Source: Psychrobacter sp. NZS113 (GTDB lineage Bacteria > Pseudomonadota > Gammaproteobacteria > Pseudomonadales > Moraxellaceae). From it: DNA of 64,000 nt. Positions 47,671-58,334 of this stretch are shown here, piece after piece. The stretch covers positions 558,001-622,000 of the forward strand of contig NZ_JADYWL010000001.1 of NCBI RefSeq assembly GCF_015864825.1. The letters run 5' to 3'. A program made the translations under genes and the position numbers. Numbering within the stretch: position 1 is the first letter of the stretch; each line of letters begins with the position of its first letter. The notes under the pieces are model-generated. The model ran no database searches and had not been told where the DNA came from. It saw only the letters and a program-made list of their open reading frames with translations.

Positions 47671-50202
47671 ATGACAGAAAGACTGGAAAATGATACGAAT
47701 ACCAAATCCCAGTCTTTAATGTCTGAGCCTGTCATTGCGGCACAGTCGCCATTGTTATTTAACCAATTGGCTGTTGTGGGTAAGGGTATACGTCATAACA
47801 ATGTATTGTTGCCGCACCTGCTACAAGCAGATATTCAGCGATGGTATCCTTGGTCGGGCGTGAAATATGTATTAAATGCTCAGCTACTCAAATGGTTGCC
47901 TGCTCAAAAAAATCAGTTGTTATCGCCGTTACCGCAAGCATTTGTGGGCTGGGGCCATAAGAAAAGTTATCAGCGGGCCGACAAAGCTGCGAAAAAGCAG
48001 CAGCTTTCAACCCTCAGTATTGAAGATGGCTTTTTACGCTCATTAGATTCGGGTACTAGTAGCCGTCATGGTTTGAGTGTGGTCGTTGATGACATTGGTA
48101 TCTACTTTGATCTAACACAGAGTTCACGCCTCGAGCAGCTGATTATTGAGCGTACTAAAAACGCTACTATCGATAATAGCGGAGCAGATGAGGAGCGAGC
48201 TCAGCAATTGATGGCACGTATTTGTAATGAAAAAATCAGCAAGTATAATGCAGTCATTGATTGCCCTCTATTAAACGAATTGGTTGGTCAAGAACATCCG
48301 TACACGCTCAAAACACCGCTAAAGTCGCATATCTTATTGATTGACCAAGTGGCTGGTGATGCTTCTGTTAGAGGGGCTGGTGCTAACAAACGTCAATTTA
48401 AGCGAATGTTGAAAGCCGCTTGCCGCAATCATCCTGATTCTCATATCTGGATAAAGGCTCACCCCGCATCGAAAACAGGATACCTGACCAGTTTCAAATT
48501 ACCCAAAAACGTTCGTCTATTAACGCAATCACTTAATCCAATTGCACTGATGGCCCAAGTAGAGCATGTCTATACCGTCAGCTCACACATGGGTTTTGAG
48601 GCATTGATGTTGGGTAAAAAAGTGCATTGTTTTGGGGTCAACTGGTACAGTGGTTGGGGTCTGACCGACGATAGCGGAGCCCCCAAGCATTTGCTTAAAG
48701 AAGTTGAGCGACGCCGTGGAATGCTTGCCAAAGCATCAGTGAATACTAAGAAAAAACCAGGCTTATTATTATTTTCTACAGCGTCTAGTAAGAGGTTTAA
48801 TACAACGTTAGAAATGCTTTTTCATAGTGCTTATATTGATTATAGCCACTATGTAGATCCAGCGACAAAACAGGCTTGTGCCATCGATGCAGCGATTGAT
48901 TGGTTGGTGACCAATCGTCATTGGCAATTACGTCTGGAAGGTGATTTGACAATATATGAGTTTAGCCGCTGGAAATTACCTTTTGTTAAAGATTTTATTA
49001 ATCTGCCACGTACAACATTATTCATCAAACCAAAGCCACGACTGAAGAATCTACTGCATCCAGATCATTTTCGTGTCAATTATCAACGACCTTCACTGGT
49101 ATGGGGCTTAGCCAAACGCCAGCAAGTACAACAGAAGCGACAGAAAAAGTTAGCAGTGCAACCTTCTGAAATGCCTTCTATTTACTGTATGGAGGATGGG
49201 TTTATTCGCTCAAATGGTTTAGGTGCCACACTACTCGCGCCATTGTCGGTAGTCATAGATAAGCAGGGTATCTATTATGATGCGACTCAGCCATCAGATT
49301 TAGAAACATTATTATGTAACTGCGAAACGCTAAATCCATACCAAAATACACGAGTAAAACTGCTGCAAGAGAAGCTACTTACTCAGCGCGTGAGTAAGTA
49401 CAATGTTGGCGCTGATGCTAACAACTCTGATAGCCAGCATAGCTTATGGATGCAGAAAGCAAAGTTATCGGGCAAACACCGAATTCTCATTATTGGTCAA
49501 GTAGAGGATGATTTATCGGTTCAATATTGTGGTTCAACAATCAAGACTAATAGTGGTTTGATAGATCGAGTATGCCAAGACAATCCTGATGCTTATCTGA
49601 TTTATAAGCCGCATCCTGACGTTGAAGCAGGGCTGCGAGCAGGCAAAGTAGCAGAAGCAGGTTTACGTCAAGTAAATGCGGTCGCCTATGATACGGCCAT
49701 GCCTGACTGCTTAGAATGTATCGATGAAGTGCACACTATCAGCTCGTTGACGGGTTTTGAGGCATTGCTGCGTGGTTTACAGGTTACCTGTTATGGTTTG
49801 CCGTTTTATGCAGGATGGGGTTTGACGACGGATATTGATGCCAAGTTATCACCCAAGTCTGAATACTTAGAAAGGCGTAAAAGAGACACAGTACTGACGC
49901 TTGAGCAATTGCTGCATTGCGTGCTCATCTGTTATCCATTATATCGTCTGCCGAACGGCTATGGGCTTGCGCAAGTAGAGCAGGTTATTGACTACCTGTA
50001 TCCACTTAAAAACGAGCATCGGCCAGAAGATAGTTGTAGTCAAGGTTCTCAGACTACAACGCCTAGCAATATAGATCGTTCAATTCAGACCTCTAACTCA
50101 GTGGTATCGACTTTGACCACACAAATCAAACGTCATGCAGCCATACGATTTATGCAGCAGCGTCATCGATTTCAGCAGCTCGTGCGTAAAGTATCCCGTT
50201 AA
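47671..50202 (+). CDS. kpsC: capsule polysaccharide Kdo-transferase KpsC
   Basis: An 843-residue protein with two homologous glycosyltransferase halves. Each has an EDGFLRS/EDGFIRS segment and an HxxSSxxGFEAL motif: EHVYTVSSHMGFEALMLG in the first half and DEVHTISSLTGFEALLRG in the second. KpsC adds alternating beta-Kdo residues to the phosphatidylglycerol anchor of group-2 capsules (established for E. coli and Neisseria homologues). It has no signal peptide and is a peripheral cytoplasmic enzyme. Confidence 0.92.
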   Translation: MTERLENDTNTKSQSLMSEPVIAAQSPLLFNQLAVVGKGIRHNNVLLPHLLQADIQRWYPWSGVKYVLNAQLLKWLPAQKNQLLSPLPQAFVGWGHKKSYQRADKAAKKQQLSTLSIEDGFLRSLDSGTSSRHGLSVVVDDIGIYFDLTQSSRLEQLIIERTKNATIDNSGADEERAQQLMARICNEKISKYNAVIDCPLLNELVGQEHPYTLKTPLKSHILLIDQVAGDASVRGAGANKRQFKRMLKAACRNHPDSHIWIKAHPASKTGYLTSFKLPKNVRLLTQSLNPIALMAQVEHVYTVSSHMGFEALMLGKKVHCFGVNWYSGWGLTDDSGAPKHLLKEVERRRGMLAKASVNTKKKPGLLLFSTASSKRFNTTLEMLFHSAYIDYSHYVDPATKQACAIDAAIDWLVTNRHWQLRLEGDLTIYEFSRWKLPFVKDFINLPRTTLFIKPKPRLKNLLHPDHFRVNYQRPSLVWGLAKRQQVQQKRQKKLAVQPSEMPSIYCMEDGFIRSNGLGATLLAPLSVVIDKQGIYYDATQPSDLETLLCNCETLNPYQNTRVKLLQEKLLTQRVSKYNVGADANNSDSQHSLWMQKAKLSGKHRILIIGQVEDDLSVQYCGSTIKTNSGLIDRVCQDNPDAYLIYKPHPDVEAGLRAGKVAEAGLRQVNAVAYDTAMPDCLECIDEVHTISSLTGFEALLRGLQVTCYGLPFYAGWGLTTDIDAKLSPKSEYLERRKRDTVLTLEQLLHCVLICYPLYRLPNGYGLAQVEQVIDYLYPLKNEHRPEDSCSQGSQTTTPSNIDRSIQTSNSVVSTLTTQIKRHAAIRFMQQRHRFQQLVRKVSR

Positions 50203-50347
50203 TTGGCTTTGGCATAGTGGCATAATTCCACTGCGACAAGCAGATTGTTTTTCGGTATAATCTCTTATTGCGCACGTGCCTTCACACAGTTTAACGATCA
50301 CTCTCGTTTTTGTTTCTTACTCTTTCACTTAATGGTAGCCCAATACT

Positions 50348-51592
50348 ATGGCAGCTTCGATGTCTCACTTGCTTACTCATAGACATGTATTGCTGTTACA
50401 AGGAAAAATGGGCGGATTTTTCAATCGCTTTTCGAAATTTCTACAAACCCAAGATATTAAAGTTAGCAAAATTAACTTTAACGCAGGTGATGCCTTCTTC
50501 TATCATCATGATAATACCTATGAATATACTGGAACATTAGCGCATTTCTCTTCTTGGTTGCAGCAATTTATTAAAGAAAATGCTATTGATGCGATTGTTT
50601 GTTTTGGTGATTGTCGCCCACATCATACGCAGGCCGCCCGTATTAGTGAGCAGTTAGAGACCTCATTTTTCGTATTTGAAGAAGGGTATCTGCGTCCTGA
50701 CTATATCACCTTGCAAGAACATGGGATCAATGGCTATTCACGCTTAAATATAGAAGATATCAAAGCCCTAAAAAAGGCCAATGATCAGCCGCTATACACA
50801 CACAATCGTTTTTATCGGTTGAGCATCGCTGCTATTGTTTATTATATTATTGCTTGGATGTACAAAAGCCGCTATCCACACTATTCGCACTACCGTGGCA
50901 TGACAGCATGGCAAGAAGCGATTGCTTGGCTGAGAGCACCATGGCGTAAGTTGCGAGATTACGTACCTGATAAAAAATTGCAACATAGACTGACTAAGAA
51001 TGAAAGCAATAATTACTTTTTGATTAGTTTGCAAGTGCATAATGACTCACAGATTACGCATCATAGTGATTATCGAGATGTGGTACAGTTCATTGATGAG
51101 TCTATTGCAAGTTTTTCAACTTATGCTGATAAGCAACAACTACTTGTACTGAAACATCACCCATTAGATCGTGGTCATCGAGACTATCGTGAGTTAGTAT
51201 TTAGCTTGGCAGTGCGCTATCAAGTGGCTGACCGTGTTTTTTATGGTTGTGATATGCACTTGCCAACTTTGATGAAACATAGTATTGGTATGTTGACTAT
51301 CAACAGTACTACGGGTTTGCAATCGGTATATCATAAAAAACCAACCAAGATCATGGGTCGTGCGATTTATAATACGCCTAAGCTGACTGATCAAAAACCA
51401 CTTAGCGATTTTTGGCAACGGCCCAAAAGCCCAGACAACGAATTTTATCTAAGATTTCGTGAATATTTGATAGAACAAACTCAGATAAACGGGGCTTTTT
51501 ACGGTAAGTCACCATGGATGTATAAATATTTGGGCCAAGCGGAAATTCAACTTGTAGAGAAGAGCCACCCTAAATCCAATATATCTCAATAG
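50348..51592 (+). CDS. kpsS: capsule polysaccharide Kdo-transferase KpsS
   Basis: A 414-residue enzyme that adds the first beta-Kdo to lysophosphatidylglycerol, starting the capsule linker. LLLQGKMGGFFNRFSKFL near the start, CFGDCRPHHTQA and FVFEEGYLRPDYITLQEHG are hallmark KpsS/LipB segments. A gap of 145 bp follows kpsC. This is the last capsule gene in the window; lepA follows directly. Confidence 0.91.
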   Translation: MAASMSHLLTHRHVLLLQGKMGGFFNRFSKFLQTQDIKVSKINFNAGDAFFYHHDNTYEYTGTLAHFSSWLQQFIKENAIDAIVCFGDCRPHHTQAARISEQLETSFFVFEEGYLRPDYITLQEHGINGYSRLNIEDIKALKKANDQPLYTHNRFYRLSIAAIVYYIIAWMYKSRYPHYSHYRGMTAWQEAIAWLRAPWRKLRDYVPDKKLQHRLTKNESNNYFLISLQVHNDSQITHHSDYRDVVQFIDESIASFSTYADKQQLLVLKHHPLDRGHRDYRELVFSLAVRYQVADRVFYGCDMHLPTLMKHSIGMLTINSTTGLQSVYHKKPTKIMGRAIYNTPKLTDQKPLSDFWQRPKSPDNEFYLRFREYLIEQTQINGAFYGKSPWMYKYLGQAEIQLVEKSHPKSNISQ

Positions 51593-51949
51593 TCTTTACT
51601 TTCGATTGATCGTGAGTCGTTTTGGTAGATTGCTATCACCACAGAGGACAATATAGTCCTAATAAGTACCATACTTTCTCTCTGTATGGTTATCAGCTCG
51701 TAACTTCACTTGTAAATCATCTCTCTACTCACAAAATCGCCTTACTTTGTAGTGGAAAACTGCTAGAATACTCTTTTACATCTGCACGTAAGTAATAGCC
51801 TATTCGGCTATTGATTTGAGATAGCAGTTTTAGTGTATAAGCTGATTTGAGCTATTTTCAGCAATACGCAATCATTATATCGCTTGCGTTCAACAGCATT
51901 TATTCTTTTGGTTTCATTATTCTATCACCCTTAATTTAGTAGGCGCTTT
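51593..51949 (+). promoter_or_regulatory. lepA upstream region with extended -10 promoter
   Basis: This 357-bp gap has no gene. TGCTAGAAT at 51761-51769 is an extended -10 element, with CTTACT or TTACTT at the -35 position. A small hairpin (TAGCCTATTCGGCTA) lies in the predicted leader near 51797-51811. It would drive the lepA-lepB-rnc-era-recO genes. Confidence 0.4.
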
Positions 51950-53746
51950 GTGACTGCATTAGCCAATATTCGTAACTTTTCAATCATTGCCCACATTGAT
52001 CATGGCAAGTCGACACTTGCTGATCGTTTTATTCAGATGTGCGGTGCCTTGCAAGATCGCGAGATGCAGGCGCAAGTACTTGACTCCATGGATATTGAGC
52101 GTGAGCGCGGTATCACTATCAAAGCGCAGTCGGTAACGTTGTTCTACGACCATCCTAATGGTGAGCGTTATCAGCTCAACTTCATCGATACACCAGGACA
52201 CGTCGACTTTTCTTATGAAGTGTCGCGTTCATTAGCCGCTTGTGAAGGTGCGCTTTTGGTCGTTGATGCCGCGCAAGGCGTAGAAGCGCAATCAGTAGCC
52301 AACTGCTATACGGCAGTTGATCAAGGCCTAGAAGTCATGGCTGTACTGAATAAAATTGATTTGCCACAAGTTGAGCCTGAACGTGTTATTCAAGAGATTG
52401 AAGACATTATTGGTATTGATGCGGTTGATGCACCTCGAGTATCAGCCAAGTCAGGTTTAGGCGTCGATAAGCTGCTCGAAGCATTGGTTGCGTTTATTCC
52501 AGCACCGACTGGTGACCGTGAAGCGCCATTGCAAGCGCTGATTATTGATTCATGGTTTGATAACTATTTGGGTGTGGTGTCATTGGTTCGTGTACGCGAA
52601 GGAACTATACGCAAAGGTGATAAGCTCTATATTAAATCAACTCAAGAAGCGCATTTAGTGGGTTCTATTGGTGTATTTACGCCAAAGCCTGTAGATACGG
52701 GTATTTTAGAAGCGGGTGAAGTAGGCTTTATTATTGCGGGTATCAAGGATATTGCCGGAGCACCAGTAGGCGATACCATCACTCATGCTAAGACCCCTGA
52801 TGTGGATCGTATTCCAGGCTTTAAACAAGTCACCCCGCAAGTTTATGCTGGCATGTTCCCTGTAGAGTCTACAGACTTCGAAAAATTCCGTGAAGCCTTA
52901 CAAAAACTGCAGATCAATGATGCATCGCTATTTTTTGAGCCAGATACTTCAGATGCGCTTGGTTTTGGTTTCCGCTGTGGTTTCTTGGGTATGCTACACA
53001 TGGAGATTATCCAAGAGCGTCTAGAGCGTGAATACGACTTGGATTTGATCACTACAGCGCCTTCAGTAATCTATGAAATTGAGAAAAAGAACGGCGATGT
53101 TATCTATGTAGATAACCCCTCACATCTACCCGAGCCAAACAACATCGAAGAGTTTCGTGAGCCAATTGCTCGCTGTCAGATCTTAGTGCCGCAAGAGTAC
53201 TTGGGTAATGTGATGACTTTGTGTATTGAGCGTCGTGGCGTTCAGGTCGATATGCGCTTTATGGGTAGACAGGTACAGCTGATATTTGATATTCCAATGG
53301 GCGAAGTCGTCATGGATTTCTTTGATCGCCTAAAGTCGGTCTCACGTGGTTTTGCCTCGCTTGATTATAACTTTGAGCGTTATCAAGTCGACAAGCTGGT
53401 GAGAGTCGATGTTCTAATCAACGGTGATAAAGTTGATGCTTTAGCGATGATCGTGCACGAAACTCAGTCACGTTATCGTGGTAACGCATTGGTTACTAAG
53501 ATGAAAGAGCTGATTCCACGTCAGATGTTTGATGTGGCCATTCAAGCGGCTATTGGTAGTCAAATCATCGGTCGTAGTACAGTGAAAGCTATGCGTAAAG
53601 ATGTACTAGCTAAATGTTATGGTGGCGATGTCTCACGTAAGAAAAAGCTACTATCTAAACAGAAAGCTGGTAAAAAACGCATGAAGCAAGTGGGTAATGT
53701 GGAAATTCCACAAGAAGCTTTCTTGGCTGTATTGCAAGTAGAGTAA
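51950..53746 (+). CDS. lepA: elongation factor 4 (LepA)
   Basis: A 598-residue translational GTPase starting with GTG. G1 AHIDHGKST is at 14-22, G3 DTPGHVDF and G4 NKIDLP are intact. The LepA-specific C-terminal domain with [23 protein letters not shown] and the [14 protein letters not shown] end is present. It acts on ribosomes in translation and assembly. The order lepA-lepB-DUF4845-rnc-era-recO is the classic gammaproteobacterial arrangement. Confidence 0.96.
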   Translation: MTALANIRNFSIIAHIDHGKSTLADRFIQMCGALQDREMQAQVLDSMDIERERGITIKAQSVTLFYDHPNGERYQLNFIDTPGHVDFSYEVSRSLAACEGALLVVDAAQGVEAQSVANCYTAVDQGLEVMAVLNKIDLPQVEPERVIQEIEDIIGIDAVDAPRVSAKSGLGVDKLLEALVAFIPAPTGDREAPLQALIIDSWFDNYLGVVSLVRVREGTIRKGDKLYIKSTQEAHLVGSIGVFTPKPVDTGILEAGEVGFIIAGIKDIAGAPVGDTITHAKTPDVDRIPGFKQVTPQVYAGMFPVESTDFEKFREALQKLQINDASLFFEPDTSDALGFGFRCGFLGMLHMEIIQERLEREYDLDLITTAPSVIYEIEKKNGDVIYVDNPSHLPEPNNIEEFREPIARCQILVPQEYLGNVMTLCIERRGVQVDMRFMGRQVQLIFDIPMGEVVMDFFDRLKSVSRGFASLDYNFERYQVDKLVRVDVLINGDKVDALAMIVHETQSRYRGNALVTKMKELIPRQMFDVAIQAAIGSQIIGRSTVKAMRKDVLAKCYGGDVSRKKKLLSKQKAGKKRMKQVGNVEIPQEAFLAVLQVE

Positions 53747-53847
53747 GTAGTGAGTATTCACTACTAGTATAGAACTGGCAATTATCAATACAATTAACTG
53801 ATAAATAGCAACCGTTAAAGCAGCAGCTCGTTAATAGGCAAACTAGT

Positions 53848-54750
53848 ATGGATTTTGATTTCAATTTAATTTTAGTGCCGTTAACCGTAGTCTTGGGTAT
53901 AGTTTGGCTATTAGACAAATTGGCACTCAAACAACGCAAAACTCGTGGGCGTGGTCAAGAAGGTTTGCTAGTACGCTGGGCTTATGACTTTTTCCCCGTA
54001 TTAGCAGTGGTGTTAATTGTGCGCTCATTTTTGATTGAGCCTTTTAATATTCCATCATCTTCTATGGTGCCGACGCTATATACGGGTGATTTTATCGCTG
54101 TGAACAAGTACTCGTATGGTGTGAGATTACCGCTAACTTATAATAAAATATTGGATACAGGCTCGCCTGAGCATGGTGATGTCGCTGTATTTCGCTACCC
54201 TGAAAATCCTAGTATTTATTATATTAAGCGTGTGATTGGATTGCCTGGTGATACTGTCAGCTACGATCAAGGTGTACTTGCGATTAATGATGTTCCGATT
54301 GACACTCAGCTAGTAGATTTTGCGGCAAATGCTGAATTGACTTCACAGCTTTATTTGCCGGGACAAATTGCTCCAGGACAAGAGCTGACAGAGGAAAGTG
54401 CAGCTGCAATGGGTCAGCAAGAAGAAAATGAGGCGCAGTACTTTCAAGAAACACCGGGTGAGAACAAGCATCTTGTTCGCTACTTGACTGGTATGAACAG
54501 TGCTCAGTACGCACCATTTTTACAGCAGCAATCTCCAGAAGTGGTTAGCTCAGAAGGGACAGAATGGCGTATCAATGTCCCAGAAGGCCATTATTTTGTC
54601 ATGGGTGATAATCGTGACCGTAGTGCCGATGGTCGATTTTGGGGGTTTGTACCTGATGAGAACCTAGCTGGTAAAGCGGTTTATATTTGGATGCATAAGC
54701 CACCAGGGCTTAACTTACCAACCTTCCAACGTAATGGTGCTATTAATTAA
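53848..54750 (+). CDS. lepB: signal peptidase I
   Basis: A 300-residue membrane protease that removes signal peptides from exported proteins. N-terminal membrane segments are at about 7-23 and 48-60. The catalytic serine is Ser72 in IPSSSMVPTL and the general base is Lys127 in YIKRVIGLPGD. The GDNRDRSADGRFWGFVP box E is intact. A loop of about 60 residues (175-235, rich in Gln/Glu) enlarges the periplasmic domain compared with short SPases. Confidence 0.95.
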   Translation: MDFDFNLILVPLTVVLGIVWLLDKLALKQRKTRGRGQEGLLVRWAYDFFPVLAVVLIVRSFLIEPFNIPSSSMVPTLYTGDFIAVNKYSYGVRLPLTYNKILDTGSPEHGDVAVFRYPENPSIYYIKRVIGLPGDTVSYDQGVLAINDVPIDTQLVDFAANAELTSQLYLPGQIAPGQELTEESAAAMGQQEENEAQYFQETPGENKHLVRYLTGMNSAQYAPFLQQQSPEVVSSEGTEWRINVPEGHYFVMGDNRDRSADGRFWGFVPDENLAGKAVYIWMHKPPGLNLPTFQRNGAIN

Positions 54751-54881
54751 GATTATGAGAATCTCTATTGGTTGATTTTTCGATAATAGTTTTGTGCTAA
54801 TATTGTTGCTATCTAATAAACGGATACCTAATATTTGGGTATTCACTAAAAATAGTAACTTATCAGTAGAGGAATACAATA

Positions 54882-55274
54882 ATGCAGCAATTATCTGGAT
54901 TGGCCACGCAGCGCGGTGCTAGTGTGACAAGCATCGTATTTATCATCATGGTATTGGGCATTGCTGCTAAATTGACAGTTGCTATTGTGCCAGCTCAGAT
55001 TGGTGACTATCAATTGACCAAGCTCTTGGGTACGGAGCTTCTAGAGTCAAATAATAATAACGAAACGGCTAAACAGTTTGTTGAACGCGTTAATAGACAG
55101 TTATCTATTAATGCGGACTATAACACTACAGCAGAAGATGTTTTTACTTTTACAGATAAAAAAACAGGTCAGTTGGCCATCTACAAGCAATATGCAATAA
55201 CCAATAATTTCTTTAGCAATATTGATATCGTCAATCGTTTTGAAGGTGATATTGATATGGCAGCAGCAGAGTAA
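54882..55274 (+). CDS. DUF4845 membrane protein
   Basis: A 130-residue protein with one N-terminal membrane helix (about 15-38: TSIVFIIMVLGIAAKLTVAIVPA) and a small periplasmic domain. The start QRGASVTSIVFIIMVLGI and the position between lepB and rnc match the DUF4845 proteins of Pseudomonas and Acinetobacter. The function is not known; association with signal peptidase processing is suggested only by context. AGAGGA precedes the ATG. Confidence 0.85.
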   Translation: MQQLSGLATQRGASVTSIVFIIMVLGIAAKLTVAIVPAQIGDYQLTKLLGTELLESNNNNETAKQFVERVNRQLSINADYNTTAEDVFTFTDKKTGQLAIYKQYAITNNFFSNIDIVNRFEGDIDMAAAE

Positions 55275-55375
55275 TTGAAAGAGGTGTTAATACCCTCTGA
55301 AATTTTCCTTATAACCTTAGTCGATAAATATTATGACTAAATCCGTAAAACAGAAGGGATAACCACAAGCCACGC

Positions 55376-56173
55376 ATGAAACCAACTTCGCAGCACTCCC
55401 AAGCGGTTCCTACTCCTCAACAAAATAGCACGTCTGTCGACACGCTTGTTGTTAGCTCAGAATTTATTCAGCGGCTAGCGGTATTAACGCGTAAGTTGGG
55501 CTATGTGTTCAACGACTTGAGCCTTCCGAAACTTGCATTGACGCATCGCTCATTTGATAGCAAGAAAAACTATGAGCGTTTAGAGTTTTTAGGCGATGCC
55601 TTACTGGGTATGATTGTCGGTGAGGCTTTGTATCATCGCTATCCTAGCCAAAATGAAGGTCGATTAACTCGTATGCGTGCAACGTTGGTACGCCAAGAGT
55701 CACTGGTCATCATTGCGCAAAACTTAGAACTCTCTAACCATCTCATATTAGGAGTGGGCGAGAGGAAGGGTGGTGGTCGTAATCGTGCTTCTATATTGGC
55801 TGATGCGGTAGAGTCCCTAATAGGTGCTATATATTTAGACAGTAAAGATATGGACATTACACGAGATTGCGTGCTTTCTTGGTACGGAGATTTGATTGAT
55901 AATGTCAATGATCGAAAAGCATTGAAAGATGCAAAAAGCCGTTTGCAAGAGTGGCTTCAATCTAAGCAGTTCGACTTGCCCCATTATGAACTAATGGAAA
56001 CACGTGGTAATGCACCGTATCAGATCTTTGTTGTACGTTGCCATGTTAATATCAATAACTGTCCTGACATTACTGAATCTGGTGAGAGCCGCCGTATCGC
56101 TGAACAAAAAGCAGCAGAACTTATGATTAATCAGCTGCACAAACTTCCAGGCTCAGCTAAAAAGCGTACATAA
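55376..56173 (+). CDS. rnc: ribonuclease III
   Basis: A 265-residue double-strand-specific endoribonuclease processing rRNA and mRNAs. The catalytic signature ERLEFLGDALLGMIVGEALY and the second acidic site DAVESLIGAIYLD are intact. A C-terminal dsRNA-binding domain (about 185-258) follows. It is ~40 residues longer than E. coli RNase III, from a polar N-terminal extension before the RLAVLTRKLGYVF helix. Confidence 0.95.
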   Translation: MKPTSQHSQAVPTPQQNSTSVDTLVVSSEFIQRLAVLTRKLGYVFNDLSLPKLALTHRSFDSKKNYERLEFLGDALLGMIVGEALYHRYPSQNEGRLTRMRATLVRQESLVIIAQNLELSNHLILGVGERKGGGRNRASILADAVESLIGAIYLDSKDMDITRDCVLSWYGDLIDNVNDRKALKDAKSRLQEWLQSKQFDLPHYELMETRGNAPYQIFVVRCHVNINNCPDITESGESRRIAEQKAAELMINQLHKLPGSAKKRT

Positions 56174-56388
56174 CTAATATTTAGCTATTTGTTACCAACG
56201 TAATTTTAAACTGACGACACATATTCAGTGACGTTTTAAAAACTGCTTATTTGTTTTCTTTTAAACGTCACATATTTTCAAACCTCAAATATTTTCCAAC
56301 CGATAACGGTATTAATTTTTTAGTGCTGATAAAACCAATTCATCAGTATGTACTGTTTGACTGGTTATAAAACCTACAGGATTACCCT

Positions 56389-57501
56389 ATGAGCAATCAT
56401 ACTGATTTGCCATCAAATAACGAAGATAACGCCAAAAATATGACTGAGAAAAAAGACATTACCCTAAGCCAAAGTAATACTGATATAACGAATGATGATA
56501 TCGACCACTCAAAAGATATTACGTCAGAAAACGATATGGCAATTGAGGAATTCTTTTCGCCTAGTCGTCATGAAGGTATAGCTGATAACTTTAAGACAGG
56601 TTATGTTGCTATTGTTGGACGTCCAAATGTCGGTAAATCGACACTAATGAATCACTTGTTGGGTCAAAAGCTGTCTATCACATCACGTAAACCGCAAACA
56701 ACTCGTCATCGTATTCACGGTATTTTATCAAATCATGAGATGCAGGCTGTATTCGTGGATACACCAGGTATTCATCGTAATGAAGTGCGTGCTATCAATG
56801 AGCGTATGAACAAAGCTGCCGTATCTGCGTTAGTTGATGTTGATTTGGTGCTATTCGTTGTTGATTCAGACCAGTGGCGTGATGATGATTTATTAACATT
56901 GCAAAAGCTTGGTGATACAAACTTAACGGTAGTATTGGTTATTAATAAGTCAGATACCTTAAAAGACAAAGGCAGTGTATTGCCACTTATCGAGACTTTT
57001 AATGCTAGTTTTGATTTTGCTGATATCGTGCCTGTATCTGCTTTAAAAAATCAAAATCTAGATCGTTTAGAAGAAGTAATTGCGTCACACCTACCAGTTG
57101 CGGCACCTATTTATGATACTGAACAAATCACTGATCGCTCAGAGCGTTTTTTAGCCAGTGAGATTATCCGTGAAAAAATCATGCGTAGTTCAGGTGACGA
57201 AGTACCATATGATTTAACAGTACAAATTGATGCATTTAAAGACGAACCTGCACATACTGATCCAAAAACAGGTCGCCCACGTAAAGCTTGCACTTTTATC
57301 GATGCGACTATTTATGTCGAGCGTAGTGGTCAAAAAGCGATTGTCATTGGTGACAAAGGACAACGTATCAAGCAAGTGGGTATGGACGCTCGCAAAGATA
57401 TGGAACAGCTTTTTGATAAGAAAATTATGCTCACACTATGGGTGAAAGTGAAGCGTGGTTGGTCTGATGATGAACGCGCATTGACCAGTTTGGGATATTG
57501 A
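56389..57501 (+). CDS. era: GTPase Era
   Basis: A 370-residue GTPase that binds 16S rRNA near its 3' end in 30S assembly. G1 GRPNVGKST is at 77-85, G3 DTPGIH and G4 NKSD are intact, and the KH domain includes the GDKGQRIKQVG motif. An acidic, Asn/Asp/Ser-rich N-terminal extension of about 65 residues precedes the GTPase domain; E. coli Era is 301 residues. AGGA lies eight bases before ATG 56389, supporting the long form. M50 (AIEEFF) is a possible shorter start. Confidence 0.95.
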   Translation: MSNHTDLPSNNEDNAKNMTEKKDITLSQSNTDITNDDIDHSKDITSENDMAIEEFFSPSRHEGIADNFKTGYVAIVGRPNVGKSTLMNHLLGQKLSITSRKPQTTRHRIHGILSNHEMQAVFVDTPGIHRNEVRAINERMNKAAVSALVDVDLVLFVVDSDQWRDDDLLTLQKLGDTNLTVVLVINKSDTLKDKGSVLPLIETFNASFDFADIVPVSALKNQNLDRLEEVIASHLPVAAPIYDTEQITDRSERFLASEIIREKIMRSSGDEVPYDLTVQIDAFKDEPAHTDPKTGRPRKACTFIDATIYVERSGQKAIVIGDKGQRIKQVGMDARKDMEQLFDKKIMLTLWVKVKRGWSDDERALTSLGY

Positions 57502-57557
57502 TTAGATATTAGCATTTTGAAGATTTCTCTATGTGCTAGATGCTGAGGTAATAAAAA

Positions 57558-58334
57558 ATGCGTAACGAAGCGCTAGTCGGTTACTTATTACATCAGCGTC
57601 CCTATCAAGAAAAGCGCGCTTTATACTATTTATTTTCTCAACAGCATGGTGTGATACATGGTATTGGAAAAAAAGGCGCGCCATTGTTTATGCCTTTACA
57701 ACTCTTTGCTACCGGCAAACGTGATTTAAAGACCTTCAGTCAAATCAATATCACGTCACAAATCTCTACTTCAACAATTAGCGCAGAAGAAACTGATATT
57801 GTTGTTACCTTAGAGTCATTACCTTATGGCAACATCACTGGCCAGCAGCAATACTCTGCACTATACCTAAATGAAATATTGTGGCGGTTGTTACCTACTG
57901 AAGATCCCATGCCTGTATTGTGGCAGCACTATCAAAACAGTTTGCATCAACTTCGACAGCCTTTAGATACCGATGAATTAAGACTGTGTCTGCGCCAATT
58001 TGAGTTTTACTTATTTGAAGAGTTGGGCTTTACCTTAACTTTAACCCACGATAGTGTCCAAGATGTTATCGAACCAGATTGTTCTTATTGCTTTTTACCT
58101 GATGTGGGATTTATGCCCGTTTTACAGAATAAACTACAATCTGAACATTTAGAAAGCACCACTATGAAAACGGTATTCATGGGTGCTGAATTGATAAACA
58201 TGGCAGAGTTAGGTATTACCAAAATGACTCTGAATCATTGGTCGAAGTTATATCGACACCTCATAGATCATTTGCTTGATTATCAGCCGTTACAAAGTCG
58301 TTTACTATGGCAGCAGCAGCGACGTTATCAATAG
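57558..58334 (+). CDS. recO: DNA repair protein RecO
   Basis: A 258-residue mediator that helps load RecA with RecF/RecR. The N-terminal OB fold begins EALVGYLLHQRPYQEKRALYYLFSQQHG, a typical RecO start (pattern YVLH.RPY.E.S.L). A helical C-terminal domain lacks a full zinc site, as in many gammaproteobacterial RecO proteins. Its place after era supports the call. Confidence 0.9.
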   Translation: MRNEALVGYLLHQRPYQEKRALYYLFSQQHGVIHGIGKKGAPLFMPLQLFATGKRDLKTFSQINITSQISTSTISAEETDIVVTLESLPYGNITGQQQYSALYLNEILWRLLPTEDPMPVLWQHYQNSLHQLRQPLDTDELRLCLRQFEFYLFEELGFTLTLTHDSVQDVIEPDCSYCFLPDVGFMPVLQNKLQSEHLESTTMKTVFMGAELINMAELGITKMTLNHWSKLYRHLIDHLLDYQPLQSRLLWQQQRRYQ

